From contig JBDHFX010000023.1 in the NCBI GenBank assembly GCA_039590215.1, forward strand, positions 1-19,811: a stretch of 19,811 bases of DNA, written 5' to 3'. The notes under the pieces are model-generated. The model was not told where the DNA came from, made no database searches, and saw only the letters and a program-made list of their open reading frames with translations. The translations under genes were made by a program, and so were the position numbers. How positions within the stretch are numbered: position 1 is the first letter of the stretch; each line of letters begins with the position of its first letter. The stretch comes from CAMYLR01 sp039590215. Lineage in GTDB: Bacteria; Gemmatimonadota; Gemmatimonadetes; JACCXV01; JAHWKZ01. Below are positions 13,808 through 19,811 of this stretch, piece after piece.

Positions 13808-16800
13808 GCGGTGTTAGCTAGTCGTTCTCGGTCTGGCGCAGAAGCCTCCAGCTCGGCCCGAAGCGCGGAAATGACACCCGCGAACTCATTCTCGATCTGG
13901 ACCACGACGAATTCCGCTGGTTGGACGGAATCCTCTGCCGCAATCGTTTGAACCTGCTTGCAAAGCCCAGACAGGTCGGTAGCACCAAGGCTGGCGCTGC
14001 TCGATTTCAGGGTGTGAGCGGCGACTTTGAGGGCCGGAGCGTCACCGGCTCGGAGCGCAGCTTTTATCTCCTGAATCAGCTTTCCGGTGTCTTTGATAAA
14101 CTGCTCGACAATGTTTACTAGAAACTCCGAATCGTCGTCAGTCATTAGAGAGCGGATCTCATCGAGTCTGCTGGAGTCGAGCACGCTGGCTTGTGCGAGG
14201 GCTTTGTCTTGTTGCGCTTCATGATCGTCTTCATGCGCTTCTGAAGTAGACCCGTTGGGCCCCCATCGATTGAGAACCTCCGCCAGGTCGTCCAGCCGGA
14301 AGGGTTTCCTGAGGTAGTCGTTCATTCCGCAGGGAAGGCTGCCCTGGGATTGATCGCTCAGTTCATGACTGGTCACCGCGATAATCGGAATGGGTTGATT
14401 GTCAGTGGTCGTCTCTTCTCGCGCGCGGATCGCGCGTGCCGCCTCAAACCCGTCCATCCCGGGCATCTGACAATCCATGAGGATGAGGTCGTACTCGGCC
14501 TTGTCAACGACATCTAGCAGGTGGGTGCCGTCTCTAGCGACATCGACGTGGCAGCCCAGTCGCTTCAGCATGATTGAGATCAAGTCCTGGCTCGTGGTGT
14601 TGTCTTCGGCTAAGAGCACACGGAGGCCCAGGCTCTCACGTTCTTCGTTTTGGCTCGGTTCTGCGGAATTCATCGGCGATTCCTCTCTCGATTGCTGGCG
14701 AGTCCAACGCGCGACGATTTCCCTTAGTTCGTCGCAGCTGTAGGGCTTGCTCAAGAAGTCGTTCATGCCGGCAGCAAAGCATGCGTCTCTAGTTCTCTGC
14801 AGCGCGTACGCGGTCAGGGCGATGATCGGGATCGTGCTTGACCCACTTGACGTTTCGCTTTCTCGGATCCGCCGCGTGGCCTCGAACCCGTCCATCTCTG
14901 GCATCTCACAGTCCATCAGGATGAGATCGAAGTTCTCCTTTTCCAGAGCTTCAAGCGCTGCTGTTCCGGTGCCGGCGACCATCGTCTCGCATCCGATTTT
15001 TGCGAGCATTGCCAGAGCGACCTTCTGATTGACGGCGTTGTCCTCCGCCAGCAGGACGCGTACGCCGATCGTGTCCACACCGCTCGGTGGAGCTTGATGA
15101 CTTCCACGCTCTATTCTGGGCAGCTGGGTTTCCGTCGATGGGGACACGAAAACCGCCAGTTGCTCGAACAGCTGGGTCTGGGAGACGGGCTTGGTCAAGC
15201 AGCATAGAACACCTTGATCGCGGAGTAGCCGCGAGTCGCGCTCGAATCCGAGAGAGGTCAATAGAACGATTTGGGTGCTGGCCAGGCTTGGATCAGACCG
15301 AATCGCGTAGGTGAGCTCCAACCCGTCCATGCCGGGCATCCTCATGTCCAAGATCGCCAAATCAAAGGGGTCGTTTGTTGCGACCGCGTTTCTGAGCATG
15401 GCTATGGCCTCGAGGCCGTCTGCCGAGCAGTCGGTCCGCATGCCCAACGAACGCAGCTGGTTCTCCAAGATCTCGCGGTTTGTCTGGCTGTCGTCGACGA
15501 TCAGAGCATGAAGTCCTCGGAGTTGTAGATAATCGGCGCGTCCGGTCTCAGTCTCGAGACCGGCGACGTTCGCCACTTGAATCCTGAACCAGAAGGTGGA
15601 CCCGCTGCCTTCTTTGCTGTCGATACCGATTTCGCCGCCCATGGCTTCACAGAGCTGCTTCGAGATGGCCAACCCCAACCCTGTCCCACCGTACTTCCTC
15701 GATGTGGAGGTGTCTTCCTGGTCGAAGAGCTCGAAGACGCGGTCCCGAGCCTCAGACGTGATACCGATGCCGGTGTCCTTGACCTCGATCTGAAGCGTCG
15801 TTTCGTTTTCATAGTGCTGCGGGCACCAGGCGCTGACGACCACCTCTCCCGTCTGAGTGAACTTGATTGCGTTACCGGTGAGGTTGACGATCACCTGCCG
15901 CAGCCGACCGGGGTCACCGACCACCCGCCGAGGTACCTCGCTTCCGATTTCGCAGGCTAGCTCGAGGTCTTTCTTGTAGGCCTCCTCTGCGAACATCCCG
16001 ACCGCTTCGTCGATCAGCATCCACAAGTCAAATTCGACTTCTTCCAAGACGAGCTTCCCAGCCTCGATCTTGGAAAAATCCAGGATGCTGCTGATTAGGT
16101 CGAGCAGCGTCTCGCCTGACCTACGAACAGTCGTCGCGAGGTCGCGTTGAGTTTCGGTTAGCTCGGTCTGAAGTAGCAATTCGTTCATGCCCAGAACCCC
16201 GTTCATCGGGGTGCGGATCTCATGACTCATCTTGGCCAAGAAATCCGATTTGGCATTATTTGCGGCTTCTGCTGACTCCTTGGCTCGCTTGAGCGCGACG
16301 TTCGCCTCGGTGCGTTTCTCAACCTCGTGTTCCAGAAAATCACTGTGTTGTGCCAGCTGTATGCTCTGCGCGTGGATGTGGCCCAGCATTTGATTGAAGC
16401 CGCTAATCAACGTGCCGATCTCGTCCTTTGACTTTCTTGCCTCTGCTTGAACGCTGTAGTCCCCGTCGGTCGCGATCTTCTTCATGACGGCCGTGAGTGA
16501 ACGGATCGGGTCGGAAAGACGTCGCTGAAACATGGCCGACAGGATGAAGGCGAGAAGGGAGAGTGAGAGCAGCACGATCCCGCCGACGTCTCCATAGGAT
16601 TCGATACGCGCGCGAAGGACTGCCAAGTCTGAGCGAATCCAGAGGGTACCGATCGTCTCCCCGTCGACGACGATCTTCCTAGTAAGGTCTAGGGCATCCC
16701 TTGAGAACCGGTGGTTTCCGCTTCCGGCAAGAAGCTGGGGATGGGCTTCCAGTACGCCCTGGATCCACTCTTGATCCGCTTCCGGGTTCCCATCTGGGTC

Positions 16801-17109
16801 GCTCCGGATATAACTCGCGAAGATGTCGTCATGAGCGGTAACGATGAACGCCGAGATGACATGGGGATCGCTTTTCAGGTTGCCTAGGTGTGCTCCGGCG
16901 GCTTTTTGGTTTTTGCGGACGACATCCTGGCCAGCACCGCTGGCGATGATCTCAGCGACCGTGGAGACGTCTTCAACGAGATCGTTTCGCTGGCCGATCA
17001 CGTCGGTGATCAGATAGACCGCGGAGGCTAGCAGCAGCACGATGATGCTCGTGGCCACCATGATAGCGGTCAGCTTGAACCGGATCGATACTGTCGGCAC
17101 AAAGCGCAT
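13804..17109 (-). CDS. hybrid histidine kinase with three receivers and Hpt
   Basis: A BarA-like phosphorelay kinase. The frame is open to 17304, but the first 65 residues of that version look non-coding and polar. ATG 17109 places TM1 at residues about 10-35 and gives 1101 aa. Order: TM1; periplasmic sensor (about 40-170, CHASE8-like in placement and size); TM2 (about 177-195); HAMP; coiled linker; HisKA with His296 in MSHEIRTPMNG; HATPase (about 400-510; NLTGNAIKF, DTGIGI, GGTGLGLAIS); three receivers with Asp588, Asp733 and Asp879; C-terminal Hpt with His1032 in AAHTLKSSSASLGA. All phosphotransfer residues are present. It overlaps the REC-PAS-GGDEF-EAL gene by 4 nt, so the Hpt probably feeds that protein's REC. 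The upstream region is shared with the divergent riboswitch transcript. No strong ribosome-binding site precedes 17109, so the start remains uncertain. Confidence 0.9.
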   Translation of the reverse strand: MRFVPTVSIRFKLTAIMVATSIIVLLLASAVYLITDVIGQRNDLVEDVSTVAEIIASGAGQDVVRKNQKAAGAHLGNLKSDPHVISAFIVTAHDDIFASYIRSDPDGNPEADQEWIQGVLEAHPQLLAGSGNHRFSRDALDLTRKIVVDGETIGTLWIRSDLAVLRARIESYGDVGGIVLLSLSLLAFILSAMFQRRLSDPIRSLTAVMKKIATDGDYSVQAEARKSKDEIGTLISGFNQMLGHIHAQSIQLAQHSDFLEHEVEKRTEANVALKRAKESAEAANNAKSDFLAKMSHEIRTPMNGVLGMNELLLQTELTETQRDLATTVRRSGETLLDLISSILDFSKIEAGKLVLEEVEFDLWMLIDEAVGMFAEEAYKKDLELACEIGSEVPRRVVGDPGRLRQVIVNLTGNAIKFTQTGEVVVSAWCPQHYENETTLQIEVKDTGIGITSEARDRVFELFDQEDTSTSRKYGGTGLGLAISKQLCEAMGGEIGIDSKEGSGSTFWFRIQVANVAGLETETGRADYLQLRGLHALIVDDSQTNREILENQLRSLGMRTDCSADGLEAIAMLRNAVATNDPFDLAILDMRMPGMDGLELTYAIRSDPSLASTQIVLLTSLGFERDSRLLRDQGVLCCLTKPVSQTQLFEQLAVFVSPSTETQLPRIERGSHQAPPSGVDTIGVRVLLAEDNAVNQKVALAMLAKIGCETMVAGTGTAALEALEKENFDLILMDCEMPEMDGFEATRRIRESETSSGSSTIPIIALTAYALQRTRDACFAAGMNDFLSKPYSCDELREIVARWTRQQSREESPMNSAEPSQNEERESLGLRVLLAEDNTTSQDLISIMLKRLGCHVDVARDGTHLLDVVDKAEYDLILMDCQMPGMDGFEAARAIRAREETTTDNQPIPIIAVTSHELSDQSQGSLPCGMNDYLRKPFRLDDLAEVLNRWGPNGSTSEAHEDDHEAQQDKALAQASVLDSSRLDEIRSLMTDDDSEFLVNIVEQFIKDTGKLIQEIKAALRAGDAPALKVAAHTLKSSSASLGATDLSGLCKQVQTIAAEDSVQPAEFVVVQIENEFAGVISALRAELEASAPDRERLANTA

Positions 17110-17496
17110 TCGAACGATGCTGGTGGACCCAACCCTCCGTCGGGGGAGAGTAAACCGGTAAGCCAGGCGGGGGACTACCGCACCATTTGAGAGCAAGCAA
17201 TGTGCCAGGGACGTGGGGCGACACAGGAGTGGAAACAGCGGTCGTCTTTGGTGGCATTTCGTTGTCACGGGCGGCATTCGGCTACCTGGACGGTTGCCAG
17301 TCACGTCGTGTTGCGCTCGACGGCCCGGGTCCAGATCCGCTCAAGCCGGACAAAACATTAGCCACTTACCGGGTAGTGTGACTTGCCACAAATCTGTGTG
17401 TTTCAACATAGCCAGAGCTGTTACCGGGAGCGCTGTAAGTTGTTGCGTCCGAATGGATTTGGCGTCAGAGTGGAAACGATGTTCCCAATTAATGTC
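17110..17496. other. divergent intergenic region, no gene seen
   Basis: About 390 nt separate the preferred kinase start from the plus-strand promoter. The minus frame of the kinase is open through 17304, and several short plus-strand frames exist, but none has a convincing start site or protein character. The kinase promoter should lie here. I could not pick out a clear sigma70 pair on the minus strand. Confidence 0.5.
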
Positions 17497-17525
17497 TTGA
17501 CTTTTTTGTGTCATTACTGTCTAAT
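17497..17525 (+). promoter_or_regulatory. sigma70-like promoter for the riboswitch transcript
   Basis: TTGACT (17497-17502, five of six to TTGACA) and TCTAAT (17520-17525, five of six to TATAAT) are separated by exactly 17 nt. The local sequence is AT-rich compared with its surroundings. The expected start of transcription is about 17531-17533, only some 6 nt before the first paired base of the predicted riboswitch aptamer. That spacing supports both calls. Confidence 0.75.
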
Positions 17526-17537
17526 ACGGTTGTTAGA

Positions 17538-17625
17538 CCCCATCCGAGAAGGGCGATCCGACCGCGAGGCCGGATTCGCAAAGCCAACGGGTCTCGTCGA
17601 GATGGCCGGGCTGCCGAACATGGGG
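17538..17625 (+). promoter_or_regulatory. predicted c-di-GMP-I (GEMM) riboswitch aptamer
   Basis: Primary and secondary structure fit the GEMM-I class. P1: CCCCAT (17538-17543) pairs with ATGGGG (17620-17625). The second helix starts at GGGC (17551-17554), continues ATCCGACC, is capped by a GCGA GNRA tetraloop, and returns GGCCGGAT, leading into the conserved CGCAAAGCC (17577-17585) whose GCC closes on GGC. The third helix has CGGGTCTC, a GTC loop, GAGATGGC, then CCGGGCTGCCGAAC. The strings CGCAAAGCC, GGGTCT and the GGCCGGGCTGCC end are GEMM hallmarks. The position matching ligand-contacting G20 of the Vibrio Vc2 aptamer is G (17552), which predicts c-di-GMP rather than cGAMP as ligand. The element opens the leader of a secreted-protein gene divergent from the c-di-GMP signalling operon. 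No covariance search was possible here. Confidence 0.88.
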
Positions 17626-17667
17626 TTGTCGGCCGACGACCTCAACACTTCACTGAAGAGGCAAATC
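17624..17667 (+). promoter_or_regulatory. riboswitch expression platform and ribosome-binding site
   Basis: Directly after the aptamer, GGTTGTC (17624-17630) can pair with GACGACC (17635-17641) around GGCC. This helix borrows two G residues from aptamer P1, so the full forms compete. Further on, GAAGAGG (17655-17661) is the Shine-Dalgarno, 6 nt before ATG 17668. It is complementary to nearby CTTC (17648-17651) and CCTC (17640-17643), possible anti-Shine-Dalgarno strands. No U-tract follows any hairpin, so translational control is more likely than termination. Whether ligand switches expression on or off is not readable. Confidence 0.55.
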
Positions 17668-17708
17668 ATGAATCGAACTGCACGTTGGGTCCTAGGACTC
17701 GCCGTCCT

Positions 17709-18332
17709 GGAATATCATCGCCAACGTTTGAGTCGGATGGAATCACACTCGCTGCGACATCGGAAACGATCGATTTCGAAGGGGCAGCGGAAGGAACCCT
17801 GAACCCGGTGGTGTTTGGCGATCTCGGGAGCGGGCCGATCGCGACGTCTGCCCCCAACATCGCGGATGCCGTGTGTCCGGACAGGGATGTGGCGATCATC
17901 TACGACACCGCCAGCGGAAACGGTGGCGACACCTTTGACCTCGACCTTCAGTCGCAGCAGGGGAACGTGCTCGTCATCGAGGAAGATCTCGCCGACACCG
18001 ACGGTGATGGCGACCCCGACGATTGCAGCAACGGCGGCGATCTCGTCATCGACTTTTCTGGCGTAGATGCCGGAGGGGTGACCGTTGACTTCGTGACGAT
18101 CCTGGATATCGAGCAAGCCACTGGAGCCAACACGATCGACCTGTTGGGTCCAGGTGACGCATTTATCACCTCGGTGGACATCCCTTTCACTGGTGATGGT
18201 GGGATTACGCCACCGATCGACCTCGGTCCGACCGCTGGCGTCGTGAAAATGGTTTTCCACTTCGTGACCTCGGGCGCTGTTGATGACCTCGTCTTCACGG
18301 AACCTGAGGAAGCACGCGTTCGCGTGGGCTGA
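17709..18332 (+). CDS. middle piece: acidic IDFEG-type extracellular domain
   Basis: This is the long open stretch of the broken gene in its second frame; the frame is technically open from 17508 but lacks coding character before about 17712. Protein-like sequence runs from SSPTFESDGITLAATS to DDLVFTEPEE, with the TGA at 18330-18332 reached a few codons after the second shift. Strand-rich blocks (VAIIYDTAS, GNVLVIEED, VTVDFVTILDIE, GAVDDLVF) and an Asp-rich loop suggest a beta-sandwich surface domain. It has no start of its own with a ribosome-binding site. Confidence 0.55.
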   Translation, partial: GISSPTFESDGITLAATSETIDFEGAAEGTLNPVVFGDLGSGPIATSAPNIADAVCPDRDVAIIYDTASGNGGDTFDLDLQSQQGNVLVIEEDLADTDGDGDPDDCSNGGDLVIDFSGVDAGGVTVDFVTILDIEQATGANTIDLLGPGDAFITSVDIPFTGDGGITPPIDLGPTAGVVKMVFHFVTSGAVDDLVFTEPEEARVRVG

Positions 18333-18663
18333 CGCCGGCTGGAATCCGGATGCTGCGGTCTCCACCATGTTCGCCGCGGCTGCGGCCGCCCCGTACGCAG
18401 CTCTCGGAGCCGCGACCCTTCATGAGGGCCTGTCGTTCCAGGGTGGGAACTCGGTGGAAGAGAAGGCCGAGATTCTGCTGCGAGCCGCCATCGCGGCGGT
18501 GCTGAACGCGGACAACCCGAATGTGAGCTACGCGTTCTCGTCGGCTCAGATCATCGCGGCCGTGAACGCGGCGTTGGCGAGTCAGGACATCGGCACGATC
18601 CTGTCGCTGGCGTCTGACCTCGACGACGAGAACAACGCGGGCTGCCCGCTGGGCAACAGCTAG
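18310..18663 (+). CDS. tail piece: helical C-terminal domain ending in GCPL
   Basis: The frame is open from 18280, but homologous-looking protein begins at KHAFAWADAGWNPD (18310). It is mainly helical and alanine-rich: AEILLRAAIAAVLNAD, then VSYAFSSAQIIAAVNAALAS, and it ends DDENNAGCPLGNS. I recall similar C-terminal modules in large secreted proteins, where they follow a Cys-rich GYWK-like entry; here that entry is missing or destroyed at the frameshift. There is no independent start site. Confidence 0.55.
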   Translation, partial: KHAFAWADAGWNPDAAVSTMFAAAAAAPYAALGAATLHEGLSFQGGNSVEEKAEILLRAAIAAVLNADNPNVSYAFSSAQIIAAVNAALASQDIGTILSLASDLDDENNAGCPLGNS

Positions 18664-18716
18664 CCGTTCACCAACGCTAGGTTGCCACGACTAGCTTGGC
18701 TTTCAATCCCCCGTGC

Positions 18717-18750
18717 GAAGGGGCCCTCGATTCGAGGGCCCCTTCTTTTT
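18717..18750 (+). terminator. strong intrinsic terminator
   Basis: GAAGGGGCCCTCG (18717-18729) pairs perfectly with CGAGGGCCCCTTC (18733-18745), a 13-bp stem with a 3-nt ATT loop, followed by TTTTT (18746-18750). It lies 54 nt after the stop of the riboswitch-controlled gene and before the convergent LigD gene. Confidence 0.93.
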
Positions 18751-18760
18751 GTGCCCAACG

Positions 18761-19811
18761 CTAGGTAGGGAGCTTGGCTTGCAGTCGCTCGAGGACGGCC
18801 AACAAATCGGGCGCATCGTCGAGCACGCCACGAAAGGGGTCGGCCTTTAGCTGGGCGACACGACGCGGCACGGAGCGAATGGTGTGGCGGCGGATGTCGA
18901 GCCCCTTCTTGATCTCACTCCACTTGAGCGGTGTTGACACCGGTGCGCCGGCGATCGGCCGAACGCTGAACGGGGCGACTAGCAGCTGCCCCCGGCGATT
19001 CTGCAGGTAGTCGAGGTATACCTTGCCCTCACGATCGGCGATCGTGCGCGTCAGGGTGGCGATCTTAGGATGGCGAGCGACGACGACCTGCGACAAGAGC
19101 TCGCCCAGCGCTCGCGACATCGCGTAGTCGAAGCGGCCATCCAGCGGGACCAGCACGTGAAGCCCGGTCGACCCGCTCGTCTTTACATAGGCCGGTAGTT
19201 CGATCTCCTTGCACAGTTTATGGATAGCCCTAGCAACTTCAACCACGTTCTCAAATGGAGCGTCCTTGGGGTCGAGGTCGAGGATGCACCAATCCGGGTG
19301 GTCGAGTGACTCCACCCGGCTGGCCCAGATGTGGAGCGGGATCGTCGCCATGTTGGCCAGATAGAGAAGGGTCGAGAGATCATCGCACACCACGTACGCG
19401 AGCTCGCGCTCTGAATGCTCGCTCCAGATCGGGACGGTGCGGATCCAATCCGGGACGAAGCCCGGCGTGTTCTTTTGGTAGAACGAGTTGCCCTCGATTC
19501 CGTCTGGGAAACGGGTCAGCACCAACGGTCGATCGCGGAGGTAGGGGAGTAAGGCCGGGGCGATCTTGCGGTAGTACTCGAACAGGTCGCGCTTGGTGTA
19601 CCCGTCGCTGGGCCAGAAAACCTTGTCGGGGTTCGACAGGCGGACTTCGGCGGCCGCTGGTTGCTCAACGTCGGGCTCGACCGGTTGATCGTCGGCGACC
19701 CACGGTAGCTCACATTCGGCAGGCGGTTTATCGTCGCGCAAGCCCAGGAAGGCCGGTTGCCTCAGCAACCCTTCTTCCGTCGCTTCTAGGTAGCGGACCT
19801 CGCACACCAGC
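18761..19811 (-). CDS. ligD: LigD-type ligase-polymerase, C-terminal part
   Basis: The partial protein enters from the right edge in frame (the codon before GTG 19807 is CTG, so 19807 is not a start). The first visible residues LVCEVRYLEATEEGLLR...RDDKPP are the end of an ATP-dependent DNA ligase OB domain. A linker (about 40-55) leads to a complete LigD polymerase/primase domain: LSNPDKVFWPSDGYTKRDL, WCILDLDPKDAP with the metal-binding Asp pair, TSGSTGLHVLVPL, and REGKVYLDYLQNRRGQ. It ends at a TAG (18761-18763), so ligase precedes polymerase and polymerase is C-terminal. The family repairs double-strand breaks by end joining with Ku. A 3'-phosphoesterase domain and ku may lie beyond the window but cannot be seen. 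Confidence 0.92.
   Translation of the reverse strand, partial: LVCEVRYLEATEEGLLRQPAFLGLRDDKPPAECELPWVADDQPVEPDVEQPAAAEVRLSNPDKVFWPSDGYTKRDLFEYYRKIAPALLPYLRDRPLVLTRFPDGIEGNSFYQKNTPGFVPDWIRTVPIWSEHSERELAYVVCDDLSTLLYLANMATIPLHIWASRVESLDHPDWCILDLDPKDAPFENVVEVARAIHKLCKEIELPAYVKTSGSTGLHVLVPLDGRFDYAMSRALGELLSQVVVARHPKIATLTRTIADREGKVYLDYLQNRRGQLLVAPFSVRPIAGAPVSTPLKWSEIKKGLDIRRHTIRSVPRRVAQLKADPFRGVLDDAPDLLAVLERLQAKLPT

Larger units (their letters stand above)
17668..18663 (+). pseudogene. secreted acidic two-domain protein, twice frameshifted
   Basis: The reading frame starts at ATG 17668 (ribosome-binding site GAAGAGG) with a signal-peptide-like MNRTARWVLGLAVL. It then changes frame near 17707-17710 into an acidic extracellular domain, and changes back near 18306-18310 into a C-terminal domain ending at TAG 18661-18663. 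The two shifts compensate, so start and stop are in the same frame (332 codons). The middle begins ETIDFEGAAEGTLNP and contains the Asp-rich DTDGDGDPDD run, likely calcium-binding. The tail ends GCPLGNS. In my recollection of related secreted proteins these two modules occur on one chain. Either the gene is decaying, or the sequence has two indel errors, or expression is unusual. A strong terminator follows at 18717. It is the apparent target of the riboswitch. Confidence 0.7.

Noticed and set aside
17110..17304. N-terminal extension of the hybrid kinase to 17304
   Set aside because: The extra 65 residues are polar and basic with no domain, precede the natural signal-anchor helix, and have no ribosome-binding site. 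ATG 17109 sits directly before the membrane anchor.
17508..17667. Start of the acidic secreted protein at 17508
   Set aside because: This would place the start inside the promoter and translate the riboswitch. The sequence is Arg-rich with no signal peptide, whereas ATG 17668 has a ribosome-binding site and signal peptide.

Overview
The window is about 19.8 kb of moderately GC-rich DNA from a diderm bacterium. It carries lipoproteins, an alginate-export-type outer-membrane porin, signal peptides and periplasmic sensor domains. The secreted RCC1-propeller lipoprotein, the LigD-type repair protein, the 5'-nucleotidase lipoprotein and the secreted acidic proteins look like Gemmatimonadota or a neighbouring phylum. 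That placement is an inference from gene content; no rRNA is present.

Layout, left to right. (1) The 3' half of a tRNA-Pro(UGG). (2) A tight plus-strand envelope cluster (101-3699): small lipoprotein, alginate-export porin, 48-aa glycine-zipper membrane peptide, exported NTF2-like protein, and RCC1 lipoprotein with seven cysteine-paired blades. Most junctions overlap (11, 1 and 4 nt), so it reads as one operon. (3) A convergent four-helix membrane protein (minus strand, 3760-4320). (4) A plus-strand catabolic group (4419-8910): DDAH-like amidinotransferase, cystathionine gamma-synthase-family PLP enzyme, and single-chain ADP-forming acyl-CoA synthetase. (5) A minus-strand 5'-nucleotidase lipoprotein (9340-11244). 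An N-terminal remnant of a paralogue (11292-11537) lies on one side and a C-terminal remnant (9025-9165) on the other, so a decayed copy brackets an intact one. (6) A minus-strand signalling operon whose genes overlap by 4 nt: a hybrid histidine kinase (HAMP-HisKA-HATPase-REC-REC-REC-Hpt) and a REC-PAS-GGDEF-EAL protein with all signature motifs intact. (7) Divergent from that operon, a sigma70-like promoter followed within about 6 nt by an 88-nt element that I read as a c-di-GMP-I (GEMM) riboswitch aptamer. It leads into a secreted acidic two-domain protein that is broken by two compensating frameshifts and ends in a strong intrinsic terminator. (8) The C-terminal part of a multidomain LigD-type protein (ligase OB tail plus polymerase/primase domain), running off the right edge.

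The most notable system is at 11666-18750. One operon encodes a phosphorelay feeding a c-di-GMP synthase/phosphodiesterase, and immediately divergent from it is a transcript that starts with a predicted c-di-GMP sensor RNA controlling an exported protein. Sensing, second-messenger turnover, RNA sensor and surface output would then be one compact locus. The motif and fold match is seen in the sequence; the regulatory wiring is inference.
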